Positions 8,541 through 16,599 of a stretch of DNA of 50,558 bases are shown piece after piece. The notes under the pieces were generated by a model. It made no database searches. It saw only the letters and a list, made by a program, of their open reading frames with translations, and had not been told where the DNA came from. The translations under genes were made by a program, and so were the position numbers. The stretch's first letter is position 1, and every line of letters starts with the position of its first letter. Location of the stretch: contig CAYVDJ010000026.1 of assembly GCA_964450755.1 (NCBI GenBank), positions 1-50,558 on the forward strand, written 5' to 3'. Origin of the DNA: JAADDG01 sp964450755 (GTDB lineage Bacteria > Campylobacterota > Campylobacteria > Campylobacterales > JAADDG01).

Positions 8541-9092
8541 ATGGGATTGATGGATATGCTGCTTCAAAATCTAGCCGGTGATACGATAGGTAAAATAGCT
8601 TCCCAGGTAGGTGGAGATCAAAATAAAATAAGCGAAGTGTTGGCGGCTTTGACACCGCTTTTGACAAATGAAGTTAAAAATAAACTTGCGGATCCGAATG
8701 TTGATTCTGCTCCTATATTGGAAAAAGTATCAGATCCCAGTGTTCAGGCGGCAGTTGAAAATCCAACGGAATTTTTGGAAAAAGAGAATGTGGTTGAAGA
8801 GGGAAACAATATACTAAGTTATATAACCGGTTCCAAAGAAAAAAGTACGCAGATAGCTTCAGCAGTGGCTGAACAAACGGGGTTTGATCTCTCAAGCATA
8901 AAAAAACTTCTGCCGATAGTAGCGCCTTTGATCATGGGAACACTTGGTAAAGCCATGAGCGGTTCGCAAAGTGCTTCGGCTGATAGTATAAGTTCACAGG
9001 AAAGTTCTTTGTTGTCATTTCTTGACTTTGACAATGACGGCAGCGTTATAGATGATGTTATAGGAATGGCAGGTAAATTTTTTCGTTCATAA
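8541..9092 (+). CDS. DUF937 family protein
   Basis: A 183-residue protein matching DUF937 (YidB-type) in layout: an N-terminal Leu/Ala-rich helical part (MLLQNLAGDTIGKIASQVGG), a central QTGFDLSSIKKLLPIVAPLIMGTLGK segment that is the family hallmark, a Ser/Gln-rich linker, and a short C-terminal domain. Near the end, DFDNDGSVIDD (162-172) looks like a calcium-binding EF-hand/dockerin-type loop. No signal peptide is seen, so it is probably cytoplasmic. The biological role of the family is unknown. The yegP-like gene follows 12 bases downstream with its own AAGGAGG ribosome site. Confidence 0.7.
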   Translation: MGLMDMLLQNLAGDTIGKIASQVGGDQNKISEVLAALTPLLTNEVKNKLADPNVDSAPILEKVSDPSVQAAVENPTEFLEKENVVEEGNNILSYITGSKEKSTQIASAVAEQTGFDLSSIKKLLPIVAPLIMGTLGKAMSGSQSASADSISSQESSLLSFLDFDNDGSVIDDVIGMAGKFFRS

Positions 9093-9104
9093 GGAGGTTA
9101 TAAA

Positions 9105-9431
9105 ATGAAAATAGTTCTAAAAAAGAGTGAGGCGGCATCTCCTTTTTCATTTGCTTTTAAAGATGAAAATGACAAAACAATTATCAAAAGCGAAAGCTAC
9201 AAAGCAAGAAAGAGCGCTTTAAACGGTATAGAATCGGTGAAAAAGAATTGTTTGATCGATAAAAGATATGAATTTAAAGAGTCAAAAAACGGTAAATATT
9301 TTTTTAATATAAAAGCATCCAACGGACAGATCGTAGGAACAAGCGGTTTTTTTGCAACTGTCAAAGAGAGAGACGAAGCTATTGAAAAACTGAAAAAAGA
9401 GGCTCCTTCTGTAAGCGTCGAAGAGATTTAA
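9105..9431 (+). CDS. YegP-like protein (DUF1508, two repeats)
   Basis: A 108-residue protein with two copies of the roughly 50-residue DUF1508 unit. Each has a strand of the form FxFxxKxxNG(Q/K) followed by S..(Y/F).A...A..GI or equivalent; copies run about 1-48 and 52-100. The repeat forms a small beta-beta-beta-alpha fold in YegP-type proteins, whose role is not established. It is probably co-transcribed with the DUF937 gene 12 bp upstream, behind a strong AAGGAGG site. A strong hairpin terminator follows at 9441. Confidence 0.8.
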   Translation: MKIVLKKSEAASPFSFAFKDENDKTIIKSESYKARKSALNGIESVKKNCLIDKRYEFKESKNGKYFFNIKASNGQIVGTSGFFATVKERDEAIEKLKKEAPSVSVEEI

Positions 9432-9440
9432 TCTCCTAAA

Positions 9441-9468
9441 AAGAGGAGTTTCTCTCCTCTTCCTTTTT
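9441..9468 (+). terminator. Rho-independent terminator after the YegP-like gene
   Basis: AAGAGGAG (9441-9448) pairs perfectly with CTCCTCTT (9454-9461) around a five-base loop, followed by CC and a T-rich tail. It separates the DUF937/YegP pair from the AAA ATPase. Confidence 0.8.
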
Positions 9469-9524
9469 CTATTTATCCAAATTACTATATAATATCTATT
9501 ATAAAACTTATTCCGGAGTTATTT

Positions 9525-11255
9525 TTGAAATATGTAATAGATTTTCTACAAAACAGAGATACGGAAAAAACCCTTATCTATTCTCAGCTTAAATGTTCAA
9601 AAGAAGAGGCAGAGATTTTAAAATACCTGACAAAGCAGTTTGTTGAAGGAAATGAAGATTCATCTGTGATAGAGATCCTAAACGAGCTGTTTGGTCTAAA
9701 AGAGTATCAATATCTTGAAAAACTTCTATTGATAAAACAGTTGATAGAGTTGGGGTGGATCGTTCAAAACAGTTTTTCCCAAACAAAGATAGGAGAGTTG
9801 TCTCTTCTTGAACTTCTAAACAGTACGGTATCTCTCAGTGCGGCATTTTTGAAACTTCTGGAAAACGGCAATCTTGAACTGACGCTTCCGGATATAACTC
9901 CCTATCAGGATCATCTTGAATACTTAAAAGATCAGTTTTTCAGAATAGAACTTTATCAAAATATAAATTCGGTAAAACACAATTTTACACAGGATTCTTT
10001 AAATATAAACCGTTTGAAAAACAAACTTCAGCTTCTTGAAACCCGAATAGAAGAGAGACTCAAAGTTACAAAAATACCCATTGAGGTAGAGAGACTTTTC
10101 AAAGAACACAAACTTGATAAAAAAGAGCAGATAATATTTCTGGCTCTTTTAAAAGAGGAGTATTCAGGAGAGCTGGAGAGTCTAAGAGATATGAATACTC
10201 TTGTTGATCTGGTAAGTTTTGATGATTATGAAAAGATAAAAAACAGGGCGCTTTTGGAAGAGGGATCAAAACTCATTGAAAGCGGACTTATAGATTATGA
10301 GGAGATGCTGACGGCTTTTGGAGGAGTGGCAAGAAACTTTTATGTTATAGAAGATGTTTTGCACAAAATCATCCATCCTCACAAAGAGAAAAGAGCCAAG
10401 AAGATAAAGCTTGATATGATTATAAAAGATCAGGATATTTTTGAACTGATTGAACCAAAAACTTCACTTGATGATGTTGTTCTAAATCCCAAAACAAAGG
10501 ATATTTTACATAACATTCTTCGTCAAATGGACAAAAAAGTCCAAAATCTTTTAAAAGAGTGGGGGATAAAAGATAAAAAAAGAGGTATTGATGCAAAACT
10601 TATCTTTTACGGACCTCCCGGAACCGGTAAAACGATGACAGCTATCTCTTTGGGCAAATCTTTGAAAAAAAAGATTTTAAGTTTTGACTGTTCAAAAATC
10701 CTCTCTATGTATGTGGGAGAGAGTGAGAAAAATGTGAGAAAAATATTTGATACATATAAAGAGCTTACCCAAAAGACAAAGAGCGAACCGGTATTGTTAC
10801 TCAATGAAGCTGATCAGTTTTTAAGCGCAAGATCAACGGGAGTTGGAGGCAGTGCGGATAAAATGCATAACCAAATGCAAAATATCTTTCTTGAACAGCT
10901 TGAAAAATTTAACGGTATTTTGATAGCTACAACAAATCTTTTGGAAAATATTGATCCCGCTTTTTCAAGAAGATTTGATTATAAAATAGCTTTTGAAAAA
11001 CCGACTCTAAAAGAGAGGATGGAACTTTGGAAAAAGATGTTACCAAAAAGAGCACAATATGAAAAGGAGTTTGATATATCCCATTTGGCAAAGTATGATT
11101 TAACAGGCGGTCAAATTTCGGTAATTATTAAAAATACTGCATTAAAAGTTGCCATAAAAGAAAATCCTGTATTTTCTATCTCTGATTTTATCCCTATGAT
11201 CCAAAGAGAAAAAAGCGGAACTTTCGGAGAAAGCAAATCTATGGGATTTATGTAA
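9525..11255 (+). CDS. AAA ATPase, CDC48/FtsH-like core, unknown substrate
   Basis: A 576-residue protein. The first 300 residues are a helical region without a recognised domain. An AAA module then has Walker A GPPGTGKT (363-370), a Walker B region LLLNEAD with Asn427-Glu428 in place of the usual Asp-Glu, sensor ATTN, and arginine finger SRRFD (482-483). The lid follows. The architecture (large variable N-terminus plus one AAA core) suggests an oligomeric remodelling ATPase; no protease domain is present. The start is TTG 9525, supported by CCGGAG eight to twelve bases upstream and no nearby ATG. It lies alone between a terminator and the nuo promoter region. Confidence 0.75.
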   Translation: MKYVIDFLQNRDTEKTLIYSQLKCSKEEAEILKYLTKQFVEGNEDSSVIEILNELFGLKEYQYLEKLLLIKQLIELGWIVQNSFSQTKIGELSLLELLNSTVSLSAAFLKLLENGNLELTLPDITPYQDHLEYLKDQFFRIELYQNINSVKHNFTQDSLNINRLKNKLQLLETRIEERLKVTKIPIEVERLFKEHKLDKKEQIIFLALLKEEYSGELESLRDMNTLVDLVSFDDYEKIKNRALLEEGSKLIESGLIDYEEMLTAFGGVARNFYVIEDVLHKIIHPHKEKRAKKIKLDMIIKDQDIFELIEPKTSLDDVVLNPKTKDILHNILRQMDKKVQNLLKEWGIKDKKRGIDAKLIFYGPPGTGKTMTAISLGKSLKKKILSFDCSKILSMYVGESEKNVRKIFDTYKELTQKTKSEPVLLLNEADQFLSARSTGVGGSADKMHNQMQNIFLEQLEKFNGILIATTNLLENIDPAFSRRFDYKIAFEKPTLKERMELWKKMLPKRAQYEKEFDISHLAKYDLTGGQISVIIKNTALKVAIKENPVFSISDFIPMIQREKSGTFGESKSMGFM

Positions 11256-11328
11256 AAATTCTACTCACTTTTACAACCTTTACCCTAAGAGAGTGTAGCA
11301 TTTTGTTACATTCTTTCCCCAACTAAAA

Positions 11329-11343
11329 ATTACATTTTGTAAT
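11329..11343. promoter_or_regulatory. Perfect inverted repeat upstream of the nuo promoter
   Basis: ATTACA-TTT-TGTAAT, a 6-3-6 palindrome, is centred about 45 bases upstream of the predicted nuo transcription start. The size and place fit an activator or repressor site, but the half-site does not match a regulator motif I can name with confidence. Confidence 0.35.
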
Positions 11344-11365
11344 AAATGAGAATTAATTTATATTT

Positions 11366-11374
11366 TGATATAGT
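11366..11374 (+). promoter_or_regulatory. Extended -10 promoter of the nuo operon
   Basis: TGATATAGT (TG-n-TATAGT) ends 58 bases before the nuoA ATG, preceded by an A/T-rich tract and no clear -35 box. It would serve the whole operon, since no terminator is seen between nuoA and nuoN. Confidence 0.5.
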
Positions 11375-11432
11375 TATTTATCGCAAAATTAGGCCTAAAA
11401 TCTAAAAAATATTTGTTATATAAGGATTGCAT

Positions 11433-11822
11433 ATGAGTCATATGATGGTAGCTCATCCCTATTTTGGGGTATTTCTGTTTTTAATCGTTACGGCTTTGGC
11501 TTTTACGGGGACGACGATTTTATCGAGGTTTGTGAGTAGAAAACTCGCAAAATTGGATACCGAAAAGCTTAAACTTACAATTTACGAATGTGGTCCTGAG
11601 GTTACGAAACAACCCAATACCATATCCGCACAATTTTATCTATTTGCTCTTTTGTTTATTCTCTTTGATGTAGAGATTATCTTTATGTTTCCATGGGCAA
11701 TAGATTTCAAAGTATTAGGATGGTTTGGTTTTGCTGAAATGATTCTATTTATTCTACTATTGGCCATCGGTTTTATCTATGCATGGAAAAAAGGAGCATT
11801 AGAATGGCACAGCATCAAGTAA
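11433..11822 (+). CDS. nuoA: NADH-quinone oxidoreductase subunit A
   Basis: A 129-residue membrane subunit of complex I with three helices (about 8-32, 66-90, 94-118). The conserved loop YECGPEV and the FLLFDVEIIFMFPW-like segment (ILFDVEIIFMFPWA) mark it. NuoA lines the junction between the quinone cavity and the membrane arm. The ATG at 11433 is preferred over an in-frame TTG at 11427 because AAGGA lies at 11422-11426. It opens the operon and overlaps the start of nuoB by 19 bases. Confidence 0.95.
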   Translation: MSHMMVAHPYFGVFLFLIVTALAFTGTTILSRFVSRKLAKLDTEKLKLTIYECGPEVTKQPNTISAQFYLFALLFILFDVEIIFMFPWAIDFKVLGWFGFAEMILFILLLAIGFIYAWKKGALEWHSIK

Positions 11823-12313
11823 GATATCTTCAAGAAAGCGGACTGCCGGTAGTTTTGACAACGGCGGATAAAATTTTACAGTGGGGAAGAAGTAACTCCC
11901 TGTGGGCATTGACTTACGGTTTGGCCTGTTGCGCTATCGAAATGATGGCATCGGGTGCGAGCAGATATGATTTTGACAGATTCGGTACAATTTTCAGAGC
12001 AAGTCCCAGACAGGCGGATTTGATGATTGTTGCCGGAACTTTGACAAAAAAACATGCTGAGTTTATCAGAAGACTTTATGATCAGATGACCGAACCAAAA
12101 TGGGTTATCAGCATGGGAAGTTGCGCAAATACCGGAGGAATGTTTAACACCTATGCAACCGTTCAGGGAGTTGACAGGATAATTCCGGTGGATATATATC
12201 TTCCCGGATGCGCACCAAGACCCGAAACACTGCAATATGCGGTTATGATGCTTCAAAAGCAGATCAGACGCGAAAGTGCATTCCAAAAACTCAAACCAAA
12301 AAGGTTAGTGTGA
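11804..12313 (+). CDS. nuoB: NADH-quinone oxidoreductase subunit B
   Basis: A 169-residue peripheral subunit holding cluster N2, the last Fe-S centre before quinone. Ligand cysteines are visible: tandem Cys42-Cys43 (ACCAIEM), Cys107 (GSCANTGGMF) and Cys136 (PGCAPRPE). Start ATG 11804 has AAGGAG at 11791-11796, inside the end of nuoA; an in-frame ATG at 11783 would add seven residues with no ribosome site. The stop TGA overlaps the nuoC ATG by one base. Confidence 0.97.
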   Translation: MAQHQVRYLQESGLPVVLTTADKILQWGRSNSLWALTYGLACCAIEMMASGASRYDFDRFGTIFRASPRQADLMIVAGTLTKKHAEFIRRLYDQMTEPKWVISMGSCANTGGMFNTYATVQGVDRIIPVDIYLPGCAPRPETLQYAVMMLQKQIRRESAFQKLKPKRLV

Positions 12314-13113
12314 TGAGAAGATACCAAGAAAAAGATAATGTACAAAACAGAGCTTATTATAATGATAGATTTTGGGTAGCCCCTCAAATACCGAAAGAAT
12401 CTGTTGAAGATGATAAGGTTTTCAGTGAAGATCTTGAAAGTTTAAAAAGTAAATTTGAGATAAAAGAGGCTTATATCCAAAGAGGTCAGATGGTTGTTTA
12501 CATCGATGCCAGGGATAACAAAGCAGTATTGACTCATTTAAGAGACAAACTCTCATACAACTTTTTAAGTGAAATGAGTGCTATTGACTGGCTTGCAAAA
12601 TCAAATGAATTTGAGATTTTTTATCAAATGCTTTCCACCTCCAAAAGAAAAAGATTGAGAGTAAAATGTTTTATCAAAGAAAACGAAGCGATAGAGAGTG
12701 TGGAGGACATTTATAAAAGTGCAAACTGGGCTGAAAGAGAGATGTACGATATGATGGGAGTAAAAGTCAATAACCATCCATATCTAAAAAGAATCCTTAT
12801 GCCTGATGACTGGCAGGGACATCCTCTTAGAAAAACATATCCTCTGCATGGAGATGAAGCAGCTCAATGGTATGAAGTTGATAAAATTTTCGGAAAAGAT
12901 TACAGAGAGATTATCGGTCCCGAAAACAGAGATGCTGCCTATGTCAATGAGAGAGATACAAAACATTTCGCAAGAATAAAACATGAGGTCAAATTTGGTG
13001 AAAAACCGAGTAAAGAGCCTACTGATTTGATGGATTATCAAGAAGAGGGCGGAGTATTTTTAATTAAAAAACTAAAAAAAGATGAATCAATTACATTGAA
13101 AGAGAGAAGATAA
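12313..13113 (+). CDS. nuoC: NADH-quinone oxidoreductase subunit C
   Basis: A 266-residue 30-kDa-type complex I subunit. The core carries the hallmark ERE(M)YDMMGV region (WAEREMYDMMGVKVNNHPYL) and the RILMPDDWQGHPLRKTYPL segment. NuoC packs against NuoB and NuoD in the Q module and is not fused to NuoD here. The start at 12313 shares one base with the nuoB stop; an open frame extends upstream to 12208 inside nuoB but lacks a ribosome site. A lysine-rich tail ends one base before nuoD. Confidence 0.95.
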   Translation: MRRYQEKDNVQNRAYYNDRFWVAPQIPKESVEDDKVFSEDLESLKSKFEIKEAYIQRGQMVVYIDARDNKAVLTHLRDKLSYNFLSEMSAIDWLAKSNEFEIFYQMLSTSKRKRLRVKCFIKENEAIESVEDIYKSANWAEREMYDMMGVKVNNHPYLKRILMPDDWQGHPLRKTYPLHGDEAAQWYEVDKIFGKDYREIIGPENRDAAYVNERDTKHFARIKHEVKFGEKPSKEPTDLMDYQEEGGVFLIKKLKKDESITLKERR

Positions 13114-13114
13114 C

Positions 13115-14356
13115 ATGGAGACTCCAAGAAGAGAATATCCAAACAGATTACAACCGTTTTTTGAAAATCTTGTATTTGAAAGAGACGACAATACGATGGT
13201 TATTAACTTCGGTCCGCAACATCCTTCTGCTCACGGACAGTTAAGACTTATCTTAGAGTTGCAGGGTGAGCAGATAGTCAAAGCCGTACCGGATATAGGA
13301 TATCTTCATAGAGGTATGGAGAAAATGGCGGAAAATATGATCTATAACGAATTTCTTCCTACAACGGACAGAATGGATTATATAGCCGCAGCTTCAAATA
13401 ACTACGGATTTGCATTGGCGGTAGAAAAGCTTTTAGATATAGAAGCTCCAAGAAGGGCGCAAATAATAAGAACCATGCTTTTGGAGATAAACCGTATTAT
13501 TTCACATCTGTTCTGGTTGGCGACTCACGCACTTGATGTCGGGGCAATGAGTGTATTTTTGTTCTGTTTCAGAGAGAGAGAATTTGCCATGGATTTGATG
13601 GAAGATTACTGTGGGGCAAGACTTACGCACTCTGCTGTAAGAATAGGTGGTGTTCCTTTGGATCTTCCCGAAGGTTGGCTTGAGAGTCTTGCAACATTCA
13701 TAAACAAACTTCCAAAAGATATAGAAGATTATGAGGGTTTGCTCGATGAGAACAGAATCTGGAAAATGAGACTTGAAGATGTAGGAGTTATCTCTCCGGA
13801 AGAGGCGCAGTCTTGGGGATGTTCAGGTCCTACACTTAGAGGAAGCGGAATACCTTGGGATATCAGAAAAGAGGAACCTTACGAACTTTATGATGAGCTT
13901 GATTTTGATGTACCGGTAACTGACACATGCGACAGTTACGGAAGATACAAACTTTATATGCAGGAGATGAGAGAATCGGTCAAAATTCTAAAACAGTTAA
14001 TTCCTATGTATAAAGAGAGTGATCCTCAACTGATGGCTCATGCTCCGCAATACATATCTGCACCAAAAGAGGATATTATGACTCAAAACTACTCTTTGAT
14101 GCAGCATTTTGTTTTGGTAACGCAGGGAATGAGACCGCCTGTGGGAGAAGTTTATGTAGCAACGGAATCTCCAAAAGGAGAACTTGGATTTTACATCAAT
14201 TCACAAGGTGATCCATATCCATACAGACTGAAATTAAGAGCGCCGAGTTTTTGGCATACAAGTATTTTACAAAAACTTCTTGTAGGTCATTATATAGCCG
14301 ATGTCGTTACAATAATCGGTAATCTAAATATCGTTTTCGGCGAGATTGACAGATAA
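13115..14356 (+). CDS. nuoD: NADH-quinone oxidoreductase subunit D
   Basis: A 413-residue 49-kDa-type subunit that forms the quinone-binding cavity with NuoB. Signatures seen: NFGPQHPSAHGQLRL with the quinone-binding His, DIGYLHRGMEK, the YNEFLPTTDRMDY stretch, and a C-terminal DVVTIIGNLNIVFGEIDR ending, which is the uncleaved relic of the hydrogenase nickel site. Full length and well conserved. It lies one base after nuoC and 12 bases before the nuoE-like gene. Confidence 0.97.
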   Translation: METPRREYPNRLQPFFENLVFERDDNTMVINFGPQHPSAHGQLRLILELQGEQIVKAVPDIGYLHRGMEKMAENMIYNEFLPTTDRMDYIAAASNNYGFALAVEKLLDIEAPRRAQIIRTMLLEINRIISHLFWLATHALDVGAMSVFLFCFREREFAMDLMEDYCGARLTHSAVRIGGVPLDLPEGWLESLATFINKLPKDIEDYEGLLDENRIWKMRLEDVGVISPEEAQSWGCSGPTLRGSGIPWDIRKEEPYELYDELDFDVPVTDTCDSYGRYKLYMQEMRESVKILKQLIPMYKESDPQLMAHAPQYISAPKEDIMTQNYSLMQHFVLVTQGMRPPVGEVYVATESPKGELGFYINSQGDPYPYRLKLRAPSFWHTSILQKLLVGHYIADVVTIIGNLNIVFGEIDR

Positions 14357-14368
14357 ACGGAGACAACT

Positions 14369-14602
14369 ATGCAAAGATATGATTTAAGGCATCTAAAAGA
14401 CGATTTTTATGAGAGGATGTTGGAAGTTTTAGATAAAGAGGCAAAACCAAAAGAGGTAATTATCTTTATGTTTGAAATAGGAGATTTTACTCCGGTTCAA
14501 AAAAGTGCGGATCTTATCAAAGAGAGCGGTCATGAACTTCTAAACTCATTAAAATATAATGAAGTGGATTGGACTATCGCCGTAAGAAGGAAAGAAAATT
14601 GA
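14369..14602 (+). CDS. Reduced NuoE-like protein without Fe-S cysteines
   Basis: A 77-residue protein in the nuoE slot of the operon. Standard NuoE is about 160 residues with four cysteines for the N1a [2Fe-2S] cluster; this protein has no cysteine. It keeps only a compact alpha/beta unit (KEVIIFMFEIGDF, then ESGHELLNSLKYNEVDWTIAVRRK). Helicobacter and Campylobacter have small proteins in the same position (HP1264/Cj1575c from memory), so this is a lineage trait, not decay. It probably acts as a structural adaptor for the next subunit. Its stop overlaps the TTG start of that gene. Confidence 0.75.
   Translation: MQRYDLRHLKDDFYERMLEVLDKEAKPKEVIIFMFEIGDFTPVQKSADLIKESGHELLNSLKYNEVDWTIAVRRKEN
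14587..14601 (+). promoter_or_regulatory. Ribosome site that fixes a TTG start
   Basis: AAGGA at 14587-14591 lies seven bases before TTG 14599-14601, which overlaps the TGA stop of the preceding gene (TTGA). The only in-frame ATG upstream (14569) lies inside that gene without a ribosome site. The fusion subunit is therefore best started at TTG 14599 by translational coupling. Confidence 0.7.
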
Positions 14603-16599
14603 GCTCCAAAGTCTATTTCTCATCGTGGCGAGGTGAATTAATCGACAACCGGGATATTCCTAAAGAGGAGTGGAAAGAGTCATCTTTCTCTTTTCCCCAA
14701 AATTATGCGGTGGATATAGATTCCAAAGCATTTATAGGATGGGACGGTTTTGCCCTTTTCAAAGAGGATGTGGATGTCGTTAAATTAGCCTGTGAATATG
14801 CTGCCCAGTATCAGCAATATTCCGAAGCCTGTGGACGATGTGCACCGGGACGATGGGGAGGAAGAATTTTATATGACCTTCTTGATAAGATTGCAAGGGG
14901 AGAGGGAGAGATGGGTGATCTTGAACATCTAAAAGAGATCTCTTCTACAATGATTCAAACAAGCAAATGTGAGATAGGAAGAACCGTTCCTATACCGCTT
15001 TTGCAGTTAATGGATTATTTTGAGGGTGATTTTATATCACTTATCGATGAAAAAAAATCTTCTCCCAAATATAATGACAAAGAGATCTCCTATATAGCCA
15101 AAATAACAGCTCCCTGTATGGATGCATGTCCTGCACATGTGGATATTCCGGCATATATAGAGGGGGTTAGAGATCTTAGATTTGATGACAGTTTAAAGGC
15201 TACCAAAAAAACAATGCCTCTTGCCCATACATGCGGTCGTGTCTGCCCTCACCCCTGCGAAGATGAATGCAGACGAACAAATCTTGATGAACCGATATCC
15301 ATTATGGAATTAAAAAGAATAGGTGCTGATTATGAGACTGACCATTCCCTTTTACATCTGCACCCTACCAAGCCAAAAGAAAAAACAGGTAAAAAAGTCG
15401 TTATCATAGGCGCAGGACCGGCAGGACTTGCAGGGGCATACTATCTTACTCTTGACGGAGTAGAGTGTGATGTTTATGACGAACTGCCTGTTCTTGGAGG
15501 AGAAGTGGCAGTCGGAGTTCCCGAATACAGAATGCCTTATGATAAATACTACAAAGATATTGAAGCCGTTAAAAGTCTGGGTGTTAATTTTATATTAAAT
15601 ACCAAAGTAACGGCAGATATGATGGTAGAGTTTGAAAAAAAGTATGATGCTGTTTTGGTGGCAACAGGAGCAAGACTTTCCAAAAAGGTAAGAGCCGGTA
15701 ATGAAAGACCTGAGATAAAAGGGTATTGGCCTGCAATTCCGTTTTTGGATCAGATAAATCTAAATGTCAAATGGAATTTGGCTGATCCTATTGATTTGAC
15801 CGGTAAAACCGTTGTCTGCGTAGGAGGAGGTTTTACCTCTATGGATGTTGTCAGATGTTCTATCAGGGCAAATGCAAAAAAAGTTATTATGCTTTATCGT
15901 AGAGATGAAAAAACAATCATAAGAAATACAAGTTACGAAGAGTATCATGAAGCAGTTGAAGAGGGAGTAGAATTTATATTTCACTCGGCTATCGAAGAGA
16001 TTATAGATGAGAATGATGTTTTGAAAAAACTGAAAATCAACCGCTTTGAACTTGTTCCAGATCCCGGTGGCGGAAGAGCCCAGCTTAAAAAAATAGAGGG
16101 GGCTGATTTTGAAATAGAGTGTGATTATCTAATCCCTGCTGTTTCACAGGATGCCGATTTGTCACTTCTTCCAAAAGAGTGGGAGATCGATATGACAAGC
16201 TGGAGAACGATAAAAACCGACGGCAAGACATATATGAGTTCAAGAAAGGGAATCTTTGCGGCAGGAGACTGTGAATACGGACCTATGACGATAGTAAATG
16301 CCGTAGGACAGGCAAAAAGAGCGGCTTCTGTAATCTCCCGCTATGTACGAAGCGGAGAGATAACTTTAACCGATGAAGAGATCATGGAAGACCACTTAAG
16401 AGCTTTAAGGGTTTATGACAAAAAAGAGAAAGTTACAGGCTGGATGAAAGGTCTTCCGCGGGAAGTAAGTAAAAAGCTGGAAGTTGATGAGAGAAAAACA
16501 AACAATAAAGAGGTAAATTTCGGATTTACAAAAACTCAGGCTATCCGTGAAGCCGAGCGGTGCATGCGCTGTTATTATATAGCAATGGTGGCAGTATGA
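14599..16599 (+). CDS. NuoF Fe-S domain fused to an NfnB/GltD-like FAD oxidoreductase
   Basis: A 666-residue protein in the nuoF slot. Residues about 50-145 match the C-terminal helical Fe-S domain of NuoF, with EACGRCAPGR (Cys78, Cys81) and TSKCEIG (Cys124); the third usual cysteine is Gly84. The FMN/NADH-binding part of NuoF is missing. Next comes a Fer4_20-type segment (Cys173, Cys177, then Cys212/216/220/224), an FAD motif GAGPAGLAGA (271-280), a second dinucleotide motif VGGGFTSMD (about 408-416) and the FAADG-like FAAGDC segment near the end. This is the layout of glutamate synthase small subunit and NfnB. It may pass electrons between NAD(P)H, or another carrier, and complex I. The direction and donor are inference. 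Confidence 0.85.
   Translation: MSSKVYFSSWRGELIDNRDIPKEEWKESSFSFPQNYAVDIDSKAFIGWDGFALFKEDVDVVKLACEYAAQYQQYSEACGRCAPGRWGGRILYDLLDKIARGEGEMGDLEHLKEISSTMIQTSKCEIGRTVPIPLLQLMDYFEGDFISLIDEKKSSPKYNDKEISYIAKITAPCMDACPAHVDIPAYIEGVRDLRFDDSLKATKKTMPLAHTCGRVCPHPCEDECRRTNLDEPISIMELKRIGADYETDHSLLHLHPTKPKEKTGKKVVIIGAGPAGLAGAYYLTLDGVECDVYDELPVLGGEVAVGVPEYRMPYDKYYKDIEAVKSLGVNFILNTKVTADMMVEFEKKYDAVLVATGARLSKKVRAGNERPEIKGYWPAIPFLDQINLNVKWNLADPIDLTGKTVVCVGGGFTSMDVVRCSIRANAKKVIMLYRRDEKTIIRNTSYEEYHEAVEEGVEFIFHSAIEEIIDENDVLKKLKINRFELVPDPGGGRAQLKKIEGADFEIECDYLIPAVSQDADLSLLPKEWEIDMTSWRTIKTDGKTYMSSRKGIFAAGDCEYGPMTIVNAVGQAKRAASVISRYVRSGEITLTDEEIMEDHLRALRVYDKKEKVTGWMKGLPREVSKKLEVDERKTNNKEVNFGFTKTQAIREAERCMRCYYIAMVAV

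Noticed and set aside
12208..12312. Upstream extension of the nuoC reading frame into nuoB
   Set aside because: No ribosome site; ATG 12313 overlaps the nuoB stop and gives the normal nuoC length.
14599..16599. Free-standing glutamate synthase small subunit
   Set aside because: The NuoF-type Fe-S domain at the N-terminus and the coupled position inside the nuo operon argue for a complex I subunit; no gltB is present in the window.
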